Shown: positions 31,278 to 43,900 of the stretch, piece after piece
Layout: the number at the start of each line of letters is the position of its first letter
How positions within the stretch are numbered: the stretch's first letter is position 1
Translations under genes and position numbers: made by a program
Notes under the pieces: generated by a model
Told to the model about the DNA's origin: nothing
Seen by the model: the letters and a program-made list of their open reading frames with translations, nothing else
Database searches by the model: none
Source: Rotaria macrura
Lineage: Eukaryota; Rotifera; Eurotatoria; Philodinida; Philodinidae
Assembly: GCA_900239685.1 (NCBI GenBank)
Contig: OENT01000177.1
Location: forward strand, 1 to 64,000
DNA length: 64,000 nt
Direction: 5' to 3'

Positions 31278-34200
31278 CGTTGTGCTCTATATGAAAAATA
31301 GAAAGTATTATATAGACATTTTTATTGTGCGTATCGTCTGACATACTTTTCTTTGTCCTGCGTTTGATCAGATACAAATAATATTTGTGTGAGTGGTATT
31401 CATATTTTGTCTCACTTTTATATATCAAACCCGATCGGATTAATAAAGGGGTGTCTTATCTGAGTGTAGGTGTTCTTTCTTTCAATCAAGGTTGCCACAC
31501 ATCATCACCTAAATAAAGTTTGGATATAATATACGAAGTAAATGTTTCAATGAATAATACTGAGTCGTATGTAATGAATCATGGATGTATTCTTATCAAA
31601 ATTATGAAATAATTGAGCGCACAATGCGAAACAAAAAACGAGGACAAAATCTATTTTTATGACTATTGATAAAGCTAGGTGTGAAAAATATGAATAATTC
31701 AGCTTTCTTTTAATCAAAACCATTGTAATCAATCTTTTATTTAGAAATGTCATGAAACAGTATCATAATCTCTATCGAACACTTATAGATTCTCTTTCAA
31801 TCAGTTTTAAATAATAGACTTTTGTCATCGATTTACAGTAATGCTATATATAACGCAAATACAATATCTTTTGAATAATTGTACAGTAATAAATTCGAAT
31901 CCATTGGATATCATTCATCTACGTTTCGCTTAGTCTACAATCTTGTATTGTTTTGTTTCAGTAACATCATGGAAAAAATCATGTACCATAAATATCGAGG
32001 CTTGACATATAATATACATTCTCTTTTTGAAAAGATTTCATCGTAGGTCTTCATCCCTTTCTAATTCATGCTACAAAGATAAACGCAGGTGTAGAAACAC
32101 AATGTTAATTCAGTTGATATTTACATGACATGGCACAGTTTTGTTGGATCATCATTGACCTATCAGTAAGAATGAAGAACACATCAGTATTGGACTTTTG
32201 GGTGAGATCTTTGAACTTTGAAAAACGAATAAATAGTCACAATAGAAATCTACTGAAATTGATTTATTATGTAACTTTTTTTAAAATTTTGATACTGTAA
32301 AGAATCTAAGAAACAAAAAACAACGAAGAAAACGTTACACATCCAACAGAAATCTTGACCAATGAACGAATATATTGACCTTCACCATCATGATTTTCAG
32401 TTTCTTCTGAAAGCATGATGTGACGATTCGAATCTTTAGCAAGAACAAAGACTCTGGAAAATAGGCATAAGATCCATAAAAATTCCTTGAACAATTAATT
32501 TTCACTCTAAATTATTGATATTTTTACGAAGTTATTTATATCAGACTTGTCACTTAGTAGGCATGTTAATGATCTATATTCAGCAAGGAAAACATTAAAA
32601 AACCTAACTGATTCCATGTGTCACTATAAGTAATTTACTTTAGGTATTACTTTCAAATTATTGAAAATAATAAATGTGTAAGTGATACTCATACACTGCC
32701 TCTCATGGTATTACAAGATTAACACAGAGGATTATTGATAGTTGGTCGGATCTAGGTGTACTATCTTTGTCTTGATAAGTGTTTATGTATATCTTCATTA
32801 TGTAATCACAAGAAAGTTAGTATCACAAGTGAAACAATTATGCGGATGAATATGACTGAAGCATATCATTAATTATAAACGAATTATTATCAAAAGAATA
32901 AGATTAGTGAGCATATCAAATGATAATAAAAAGTTGACTTTCATTTTTTAAAATATCTCCAACGAACATAATGATTATATCTATTGCATACGTATGCTTT
33001 CATTGCCAAATATATTTATTATTATTGCATGTGTCAACACTTCAAAAACACATTTAGTTTTTGTTTTTATCGTTATTGTCAAGGCTGAAAAGATTTTTCG
33101 CCTATCACCTACGATTACGTATAGTATCCCGAGTACTCAAACATGACTGTACATCACGTATGTCGTTGAATTTAGTATACCTAAGTTTGAAGAAAGCAGG
33201 ACATTTGTTTCATTAAATTCACATCGTGTTCGTCTACTTTGAATACTGTCAACCTACTGATTGTTTTAATAAACACGATCTTCGATTACTAATTCAAGGT
33301 ACGAGCTTCATCCTTCATCAGCATATACTCTTTCAAAAAATTCTCGATAACGTATAAATTATTCGAAATATATCAAAGGACCATGAATGACAAACGATGA
33401 CTTATGTTATAAGATAATTCATACATACATGAAATCTTGCGGTTTCTCTAATGGTTCCTCAGGGTCGATTGAATGATGATAAAAACTGTAAAAATCAATG
33501 TCAATAAAATTTAAAAGTCTCAACTCATCATAATATTCGTTGTACTTAAATTACATATATGAAAATTTGAATTGATAGACAATACTAAGAATAGTTCATA
33601 TTGATTATCATTTGGTACGAATGACATGTCAAACATTCCGTTTCAATGTGATCAATACTTCTAATATATATGACACATCTATTCATCCGACGAACATTTG
33701 TTCAATAGTAAAATGCTCATGTAAAGTCGCGGAAGATCGTTTTTAATTTTTTTTTCTTCAAACGTAAGATTATCTACTTTGCTCATTCATCTCAAATTTG
33801 TATGTTTTCATCGTCTCACTAGTATCTTATCAATACGTTCATCGTTTTGAAATCCCTCTAGTGTTTCCCAAACCCAATAATCGAAGCTTCTTATTTTATG
33901 ACATTTTTTCCTCATAATGCTTCATCATAAGTCTTATTCACTTTCTAATTCATATCATCAAGATGAACACCAGCCCGTGGACTCCTCGTAAATGAAGCTC
34001 AAGCTGATAGAGTGCGACACAGCACTGCAGGATCTTTATGTACTATTAAGTTAATCAAAAGGATGCGACTTATTCGTTTTAGCATGAAAATACATCCATA
34101 GTCACGGTGTTAATATATAACTTGGATAATTAGATGTTTTATACATTTGTTTGAAATTCTATCTAAAACAAATTCTGATTTCAGAATAAACATGCAGAGA

Positions 34201-35692
34201 AATGTATTTCTTGCGAACATGAGCAAAATTTTTCCAATGACAAGGTCATTCAAATATATCTTCTGATAATGAACCCTACAGTTTAAGGAATTCGTTGAAA
34301 TTGCTATTTCCAGCAACATCAAACAGGAAATTTAGTTAAAATCAACTTGTTAAACATAGTGCGCCACTGAATTCCCTTGACTTTCAATTTCAAAAAACAA
34401 ATATTTTAGATGATTGTTCTTCTTTCATGACATACCATTAACAAAAGTGACATTTATAACATTATTATAAGTAAGAAACTCTATTTTAAGTTCTTCATTT
34501 TTTATCCTGAGGAACATATACATTGATGATCTATTGTTGTATCAATATGGTATAAACTTGCTGCCATCGAATAGAATAAATTTATACAATGCTTTTACTG
34601 ATTAGTTGAACAAGATATTTTTAGATATGGAATAAAAACTAAAGTTGCCATGGCTGCATAAAATGATACGAAAGAAGAACTAATCCTACTATCTTCTCTA
34701 AATGTAATACTTTTTAGTATTACGGAATAGCTTAGGAAATAGATTTCTCTCATTTATAGATGCATGCATAGTTTTTTCTTATGTGATTAAATTTCTAATC
34801 TTGTTATTTGGAGAAATATAGACGGTACGTGAATAGAAAATTCTTTAGATTGCATATTTCGCTTATTAAAAAAGATAGAAATATTCTTGAATGTTTAGAT
34901 GGCTTTATAAAACGACGAGTTTAATTGTACAAGATCAACGAGCTACTCTCGAAAGGTACAAGAATAGAATTTTGCGTATTGCTACTTTCTGTTGGTAACA
35001 AGAGATGCTAAAGTAATTTGAACATAAGAAATCGCATTGTTTTCATCCATCTTTCTCTCTCTCCCTTATATATATAATACTGCTATTCAAAATTGATTAA
35101 TACACTATTTTATGAGTGACCCTGATGAAAGATGATGAGTATGTTTTCTGATGATTGAGATTTGAAATAGATGAGAGCTGTTTTCCTAAGTTCACGCGGA
35201 TCGAAAATCTTCTCGTAAGAGATGAAGTTCTATATCGTTCATAGTAATTCTTTAGTCATGTACCGTCTGATCCAATGTATATCGAATATATACATTAGGA
35301 ACACAGATTAAGATAAGACTAGTAACTATTGAAATACATTAGATTAATACGATAAGAACGATATATCACAAGAATAAAAATAGACACCATAGACATCTTG
35401 CATTCATGAGATATACAAGAGAAGAAAACAGAAGAATGATACTATTGATAAAAATATCAATATGCGAGAGAACAAACAATCATTCTTCAGACGTTCATCT
35501 TTCGCAAATTTTATTTTAGAAAAAAATTTGATCATTCAACTTTTACGATTGTTTCTAAGTCAAAGTGGTTTTATCCTCTGGATTATATAATCAACTATTC
35601 TTTTATTCTATTTTCAGAAGAAATACAGATCTTAAACTACATGCTAAGAATTCTGTCCATATCCAGCGATGCATATCGAATAAAGTAAATAT
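31278..35692. other. Gene-poor interval downstream of GCAT
   Basis: About 4.4 kb, AT-rich, with only short unsupported frames. One at 32306-32494 (-) contains VFVLAKDSNRHIMLSEETE, but I cannot link it to a family or to other exons. Part of the interval near 35693 is the GCAT 3' UTR. Confidence 0.4.
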
Positions 35693-38600
35693 TCATTTAA
35701 TCACTTTCAATTGTCGTCCAACTTCAGCAAAAGCATCAATACATCGTTTAAGATCAGCTTGTGAGTGAGCAGCTGATACTTGTACACGAATACGTGCCCG
35801 ATCTTTTGGTACCTATAGAAAATTAAAACAAAGAAATTCATGTAACGATAAATTCTTCGTTTAATATTACTTACCACAGGATAACTGAATCCAATAACGT
35901 AAATGCCTCGTTTGAGCATTTCATCAGCAAATTGACTTGCTAATCGAGCATCACCGAGCATCACTGGACATATCGGATGATTATCTCCTAAAATCTATAT
36001 GAAAACAAATGAGTCTTGTCCTAGATAGACAACAAATCAATACTTTGAAACCCAATGCTTGCATTTCCGTACGAAAATATTTAGCATTATCAAGAACACG
36101 ACCTGGTAAACTAGTATCATTTTCAATTAGATCAATAGCTTTCATAGCACTAGCTACGATAGGACTAGAAAAAAATGGCAACATGTCTAATATATTTTTC
36201 AGGCGGATTTAATTCATAATTATACGAACGGAGGGAGTGTATTCGAAAAAAGATATGGTCTTGAACGTTGTCTTAATAGATCAATAATTGCTTTTGGTCC
36301 TGTTGTATATCCTCCGGCTGCTCCACCCAGTGCTTTTCCTAGTGTTGAGTTTATAATATCAATATTTCCCATCATTCCATAGTGTTCTTCTGTACCACGA
36401 CCAGTTGCTCCAAAAAATCTTTTTTTAAAAAGGAAAGTAAAACATGCAAATAAAATTAAATCATGAAGAAAGGATTATCGATGCATACCCAGTTGCATGA
36501 CATTCATCAACGAAAACTAGCGCTTTATATTTATCTGCTAAACGTCGAATATCCGGTAATGGTGCGATGGTTCCATCCATTGAAAAAACTCCGTCAGTAG
36601 CAATCAAACGAATGATATTTTCATTTGGATCATTAAAACTTTCTTTTAATTTTGATTCAAGATCAGACATATCCTTATGTTTGTAGCGTAATCGTTTCGC
36701 TTTACATAGACGAATACCATCGATAATTGATGCGTGATTCAATTCATCCTATATTAGATAGAGCATTTAATGTTTAGGAAAATTACATATATATTTCCAG
36801 AAAAAACAAAGTTTGAGCAATGTCCATATTCTACAGAATCGTATTTTTATGCATAATAGCTCATGTCACTTTTAAGTCCAAGTCTTTCGACTATTCATTT
36901 TCTAAGTAGGTGACGTGAATAATATCAAGAAGTTTTTGAAACATTGAAAAAGATTGGTTGAAATTTACATGACTACAGTAGGCTATTCAATGTTCGAAAT
37001 AACGTTATTTTTGATATTTTCACAGATACTAATTAGTGCTAAAAAATATTCTGTTCATGAACAATCATGCGACTTCAAAAAAAAAACCGCGTGAATCGAT
37101 CGGACTTAATAATAGATTTTTGAAATAATTGAAACTCTTAATAATAGTGCACTAAGGTTCCACTATTGTGGATACTATTAATATTTATAGCTGCTCTACT
37201 TGATATTTATTTAAAAACTTCTAATGCTAACAATTTTCAGCAGAGAGAAACAAAGATTAAGCAAATGAAAACAACGAAGGAATAGTAAAACAACAAGCAT
37301 ACTAGCTTAAAGAAAAAGGAAAATAAATTTTCGTTCGAAACGTAGAAGGAAAAGTAGCATCATTCTTTTGACACGAATCATGGTCTCTAGGACTTGTCCA
37401 GCTGTGTATATTATTTATTAATGTAGGTAATCTAAACACGACATGTCTGTTCAATATTTCAAATCTGAAGAAGATACGTTAGCTAAGTTTTTACGATACT
37501 TTTTTTTGTACGAAAGAAAAAGGAAACAGTCTAATTCAATGTTATTCGACTTGTTACAACGATAATTGTTTCAGATTTTTATTTCAATTCTCACTAAATA
37601 TAGCACATGTTTATGTAGCTGGATGGAAGCCGATTCAGAACTGTGTTCATAGTTATTTTTGGATAATAATGTTAAAGAGTCTCATTTTTATACTTGAATG
37701 TATTCTCATAGGTTTTTGTAATATGTAATAGTTATTTTCAACGATAATATGTTCATTTATCTGGTTTCATTATCGAAAAAGAGTTCGTAAGCTCTACGAT
37801 TGTCTATCCCATGAGATCTTTGTAGAAAGTTTTTGTTTTATTTTAATGCGAGTCTTTCATCTCAATTACACAGAGCATCGAAATTGTTTTCCGAGTATTT
37901 CACTGAAACATCTATGGCGTGATCTCAATCAGTACGTGTCACGTTGCTCGATCTGCTGCACAATCGTCATTCATAAACACTTATGTAATGTGTCAAAAAA
38001 TCTGCACTTGTGTGCTGTAAGTTGTAAAAGAAACGTTCGCTACTCTCGTTTCGTGTTTTTCTTTGCTTACACCAAGAAATACGAAGTAAAACAAACAAAG
38101 TGAGTTTCTTTTAAAAATTTTTTCTCTAAGTATCGGGCGATGAAAACTATACGACAAGTTCCGATATCTATAGGAACACGTTTGTTTAAAAGTCAATTGA
38201 GTTTTTCCTCATAATTCTTTATGCCCGCTAAAGAAATAGATGAAAAAACAAACGAATTTTCCTATTGTTACCGATGACATGTTTGTAATTTTCTTAAATA
38301 ATTACCTCTTTCTAGTCGTGGTACTTATTCAAAAGACGAAATAAAAGAACATACACCTGATGACGTCAGAATAACAACAGGAAGAGAAGATATTAGATTT
38401 ATTTGCTTCTCTAAACCAATAGTCGAAAAAAAAATTCAATTACTTACACTAATAATGTAATCTTGTTCTTTCAGTAATGTCTCGAAAATTCCTGCATTAG
38501 CATCAAAACACGATATATAAAGAATAGCATCTTCACGTTGATGAAATTTTGCAATACGTTGTTCAACTAAATATTCAAATATGAAATTGATTTGCTTTCT

Positions 38601-38975
38601 CTTTAAAATGTCATTTGAACTTGTTCAATTTTATTTACGCTGTTTATGAATTGTTTGTGTACCACAGATAAAACGTACTGAGCTGAGACCAGCTCCATAT
38701 TCATCGAGAGACTTTTTAGCTGCCTGTATAATATCAGCATTATTTGCTAACCCCAAATAATTATTGGCACAAAAGTTTAAAAGGTCATTGCTTGAATGTT
38801 CAACCTTAATGTGTGCACTTTGACTGGTTGAAATAATTCGTTCTGATTTCCATGTACCAGCTTGTCGTATTGAATCAAGTTCAGGGTTTAAACGTTTATC
38901 AACAATATGACTTAGAATCGACGAACGACGAATAGATGATTGTAACCAAAATCGTGCTGTAGACATATTCCACAA
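35693..38975 (-). CDS. GCAT: Glycine C-acetyltransferase (2-amino-3-ketobutyrate CoA ligase)
   Basis: Seven exons: 38975-38639, 38566-38448, 36748-36489, 36418-36230, 36164-36044, 35994-35875 and 35812-35693. They total 1,266 nt, or 421 residues; human GCAT has 419. It is a PLP enzyme of the alpha-oxoamine synthase family that converts 2-amino-3-oxobutanoate plus CoA to glycine and acetyl-CoA in mitochondrial threonine catabolism. Visible motifs are [58 protein letters not shown], the PLP-lysine segment [15 protein letters not shown] and [14 protein letters not shown]. The N-terminal 30 residues are Arg/Ser-rich and fit a mitochondrial presequence. Intron 2 is 1.7 kb in a gene whose other introns are 52-72 nt. 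The exon 4 donor appears to be GTTCGT, fixed by reading frame. Confidence 0.96.
36749..38447 (-). other. Long intron 2 of GCAT
   Basis: This 1.7-kb intron separates codons ...YIIS and DELNH. It contains only weak open frames (37846-38103 plus, 37993-38196 minus). I recognise no nested gene, transposon ends or hairpin in it. Confidence 0.6.
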
Positions 38976-39128
38976 CTTTTCGTTTCTTTCTTCTTTCTAC
39001 TTTTAATTTTTATAACTCAATATTCAAATGGCTGACTAGTTGAAATGTAAAAGCACTGTTTATTTAACCGATTGTATGTTTATTTAGCATGAAAGAAAAA
39101 CAGAATAAATAAACCTTTTCAATTTTTT

Positions 39129-39575
39129 TTAGTTACATTGATCAAGCGAACAAAAAGTGAAGCAATCGAGGCCATTCACACGTTTTACGCAACCAGTGTC
39201 TTTTTCTCCAATCAGTGTTTTGATCATGCGATAATCAGATGTATTAGTTGATATGCAATCACGTTGAACGCCAACTTCACCTCCTACGTAAAACGATAAC
39301 AGTTATACATGTTAAGATAAAGTCAATTTCGATTAACCTGAACGATCAAACCATGAATAGCAAAGTTCATCATCGGTTAGACAATGGCGACTTTCAACAT
39401 TTATTCCTAATAAACAATCGGAATTAGTTTTTTGACATGCCTTGCATTCAAGAGCACAGCCTAGAACAATAATCGAATTGGTCAATAGCATATAAAAACA
39501 TCATTTCTTACTCGTATGCAAAATATAGACAAGAAAGAATAATTGAACAATACAACAATGTACTGCTGATGTCAT
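39129..39575 (-). CDS. Small secreted cysteine-rich protein, Ly6/three-finger-like
   Basis: Three exons, 39575-39512, 39460-39338 and 39283-39129, give 113 residues with introns of 51 and 54 nt. The first 20 residues (CCIVQLFFLVYILHTS) form a signal peptide. The mature part starts CALECKACQ and has Cys-rich segments ending CFTFCSLDQCN. The LECxAC start and the terminal C-N are typical of Ly6/uPAR domains. About ten cysteines follow the signal peptide, consistent with that fold. No hydrophobic GPI-anchor tail follows the final CN, so a secreted product is expected. The family call is by pattern only. Confidence 0.65.
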
Positions 39576-40640
39576 TTGTATGAAATGTTATTTTCAAATG
39601 TTGTATTTTACAATAATAGATGTTTATATCTATATCTATCTATCTATCTATCTATCTATATATATATATATGTCTATATGCATATGCGTGACTCTCTATA
39701 ATGAAGTATTTTTAATTCCGTTTTATAATGTCACAAAAGAAAAAGAGTGGCGCCTTCACATATCAAATGAATGAAAGAAAGAAAAATAGTATTTCTCTAG
39801 TATCTTTAGAAACGATGACAAAGAAAGAGAGTGAGAGAAAAAGAAAAAGCCTTATGAATCGTTCCAATTACATTCTCCACAGTGTTCATCGTCAATCATT
39901 AAAACATTGCAAATTCACAAAAGAGATAGTAATTATTTTGATCCTCTTAACAAGTGTGCGATTTTTAGTTTTTCTATTACCGTTTGTTTGAATGACAACA
40001 AAATCTTGATAAATCCGATTTACTTTCGGTACATCACAAATGATTTACGGTTCGTTTAGTCCCTATGACTATGATTACTAGTAATCCATGATTTCAATAA
40101 AGACAAAGTTCAAAAGTAAATGAAAATCGTTCATATCTATTTCATGGGAAAAGAGTCAAATGCAAAATGAAATCGTCAAAATATGAGAAAATACGACACT
40201 TGAATGTTATCCGTATTATGAAATGTTGTAAGACTTTCATCAAGAATCATGCTATATACGTTCGTAATTGTCAACATGAAGTAGATCTTTGATTTGTCGA
40301 TATTCGAGATGTGTGAACTCTGACAAAAAGTTGCATGCATCTATACAAATAGCAAAGAACACTATAGAGATCATTAAAAAGAAAAATTATTTTTTTCTGA
40401 ATTACTTCGTGTTTATTTTTCAGTAGATGATCAATAATTCCATTCATCATATCTAGTGTGGAATATTATTGTCGCTGTTTTTTTTTCGTCACACGACTAA
40501 ATCTATGCGTCTCGATTAGTTTTGTTGATCTTACTGTGTTTGATTTGTTTTTTTTCTTAGTAAATCATCATGTCACAGAAATATTTATATAATTCGTCAT
40601 TTAGACGGCATGTGTACTTTTTGCAGTCATACAGTTTTTA
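39576..40640. other. Spacer between Ly6-like gene and RhoGEF 3' end
   Basis: A TATC/TATA microsatellite lies at about 39630-39670. No exon is recognised. The 3' UTR of the RhoGEF gene probably falls in the right part. Confidence 0.4.
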
Positions 40641-40916
40641 TACAAAATACACGAACAATGATATACATGCATGAAACCTATACAAAAATCTGTTCTGTTT
40701 TATTTGTTTATCGCACACAGGCAAAGAGAAAAAAAGATTTTTCCAAATGAGAAAAATGAGAACAAAAAAATATATGTATAGCACTGAAACAACAACAACA
40801 ACAACAAGAACAACAAGAAAAGGAGCAAAAGATATTTCCATGATATGGCTACACTTCTCTAAATAAACGAAAGAATGCAAATAGATAAGTAAAAGAGAAT
40901 ACACAAAAATACTTAC

Positions 40917-43900
40917 GTTGCATCGAGTGTGGTATTTAATAATAAATGACTTCGAATATCAAGTAATTTTCTTGCTGTTAAGGGATCTTTAGAATATCCA
41001 ACATAGTTCGATGGTGCACTATCATCTACTGTTGTTGTCTTTGTGGGTTTGATAAAAGTTAAATTATTGTTTCGATGATTTGATGATGGTTGACGAGAAT
41101 TCGTCGACAAAATTACATTATTATCTGACGATGAATTAGTGTTAATAATTGTTGATAAGATTGTATTTTCATCAGCATCTATATCATCATCGTTGTCATC
41201 AGATAGTTCAACATGTGCCTCTGTTTGATCTTTGTCATTACCATTTGCATCATTATCATCGGCATCGTCACCATGATTATCATTATTAGTATTCGTTGTT
41301 GAATGAATATTTGAGTCGTTGTTAATAACGATTTCATTTTGATCACCCAATAGAAGATCATCTGAACGTGTTAATTCATCAAATCGACTTACGTTGTTCA
41401 CCGGTATTTTAAAAAATATTTTTGACGACGATGACGATGATGACGATGATGTATATTTTGATAGATTCGAATAATCAGCATTACAATAATTGTTATCATA
41501 ATCACTTTCGTTTCCACTTCCACAATATGATGACACTGTTAAATTGTTATCGTCTGTTTGTATGACTGTTCGTCGTATAGGAATGGAGGTTGACGTGTTA
41601 CTAGTTTTCGATGAATCATATACGACAGTATGCGTTGAAGAACGTAAATCATTCTCATCAAAGATTCTATGTCGACGAAATGGATTCTGATGTTGTTGTT
41701 GCTGATGTTGCTGATGTTGCTGATGATGATAATGATGATGATGATGATGCTGTTGTTGTTGTTGTTGTTGTTGTTGTCCAAGACCAGAACGATGATAGAC
41801 ATGGCTTTGATTACGTTTTTTTACACTTGCATACGGTGTTCGACGTAATGATGATTCTGGTGATGGCATCAAAGTATCACTGGATGGAGCAGGTTCTAAA
41901 TAAGAATTCAATTGAAATCGTATCGTTTTAAAACTTTAAAAAGAAAGAGAACTAGATAACAAACCAATCATAGTGGGATTGTTTAATGATGTTATTGTAC
42001 TTGTACTGGATGCTGATAGTCTATTGACTAGATGTTGACTATTCGTATTATCATTCGTATCACTACTATGAATTAAGTCGTTTGAATGTACATGTGAAGA
42101 TGTATTCTGTTCTTGTAACAATATTGAATTTGTTGAGTGTTCATGATCATCCGTACCGATAACAGTTGATGATGAACTTTTTCCGTCAATTTCATCGAGT
42201 TCATCTGTTAGATCATCTGTTTTATTTTTCATTGTTGATACAAGAACAGGTATTGATGATGATGTCGCTGTTGTCATTGATGATTCTTCGTCAGCACTAA
42301 ATAAAAATGAACCTGTCGAACTCACACCACTTGAACTATGTACACTGCGAAATGAATTCGTATTGCTTAATTCATTATTCGGTATCGTTGTTGAATTGTT
42401 TGTATTGATGGGTTCATTATTCCATGACATACGTTTTATAATTGCTGTTGATGGTGTTGATTTGATTGATAATGGATTAATTAATGATGTTGATGATGGA
42501 TTCGATCCATGTGTGCCAGTGCCATCGGCGGTAAAATATCTGCCATAATTTTTATGGTCCGTGCGAGAATTTCGTCGAGTTTGTTCAACTATTTTAAATA
42601 CATCTGATTCGACTTTTGATGAACGTCTTATAGATTCTCTTGAAGTATGAATATTAGGCTCATCTGTTGATGAACTATCCATAGATGTACCATCAAGTTT
42701 AAGTGTAGGTAAATCAATTGATATTTCAGATGTTGATGGTAGACTAGGAAGTGATTGATGTATAGTAGACGTTGTTGTAGTAGTAGTATTAGTTGCTATT
42801 GTTGTTGCTGTTGTCGTTGTTGTTAGTGGTGGTGTTGATGTATTTGTATTATTTGTTGATGTGGATATTGTATTCGTATTAGGATTTGATAATGAATGAT
42901 TATGAGCATTTTGTAATTTCGTCTTTGATTCTTCCATCAATAATTGAAAATTGGCTTTTGTTGTTCGTATATTTTCAATCCATTGTTTACTTAGGTTTGT
43001 TTGAAATAAATAACCAGATTCAATTATATTGTATTCTGAAAACACTAAGGCTACAAATGATGCCTAAAATTCCAATAGGAGAAAACAAAGATAAAAATGT
43101 AGAAAAAAAAGATAACAAAGGAATTTTGATTTCTTCTGGCATACCGTATTCGGTTCATTATTACTGTTACTACTTCCACCACCGCGTCGATCGTATTCAC
43201 GAACATCCATGCGATCAATACGCATTGGTGGTTTAAGAATTTTATTTATTGTTGTTGGTGCACTACGGTTATACTGACCATCATTAGTTATTGATGTTAA
43301 TGATGATGATGTGGATGATGCGGAATTCGTCGCACCACTTCGCTTGCCACCTTTTGTTATTAGAAACATATCAGTAAATAAGTAACAATAAACATCTTGA
43401 CTATTTTTTGCATCTTTCATTTTCATCGGCCCTTGTTGAATAATCTGACGACGATAGCCTCGTACAAATAATGGCATATCACGAAGAAGATCCAATCGAT
43501 GAAAAAATGAATCACGATAATATTCTTGAAGTATCTATTATTTATATTAGATTTTAAATAGACAAAAAACGAAAAGAGAACGACCATGATTAGAATACGT
43601 ACGGAAGTGATTTCAGGCGGCGCTGAAACACATTCAAATGGACCGATACGATCACTTATCTGACGTACACGTTCTTCTTGTTCTTGACTATGCAATTTTG
43701 AATTGACTCGATTGACAAAAGTGGCTACTCGTTGAATCTAGGCGAGAATGTTTTTGTTAGATCTTTATTTACGATATCATGGAAGAATGAGAATAACAAA
43801 TGGATGCCTTATTATCTTAAGATATTTATCTTCGACCATAAACACATTAGATTTTTTCATCATTTATAAGTATTCCTCAGAAAAACAGTATTAATCTATT

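Noticed and set aside
32306-32494. 62-codon ORF with VFVLAKDSNRHIML
   Set aside because: Short, isolated, without a plausible partner exon in phase.
41539-41931. Asn/Ile- and Asp/Val-rich ORFs within the RhoGEF exon
   Set aside because: Alternative frames of the trinucleotide repeat tract; the Gln/His frame is the one continuous with flanking exons.
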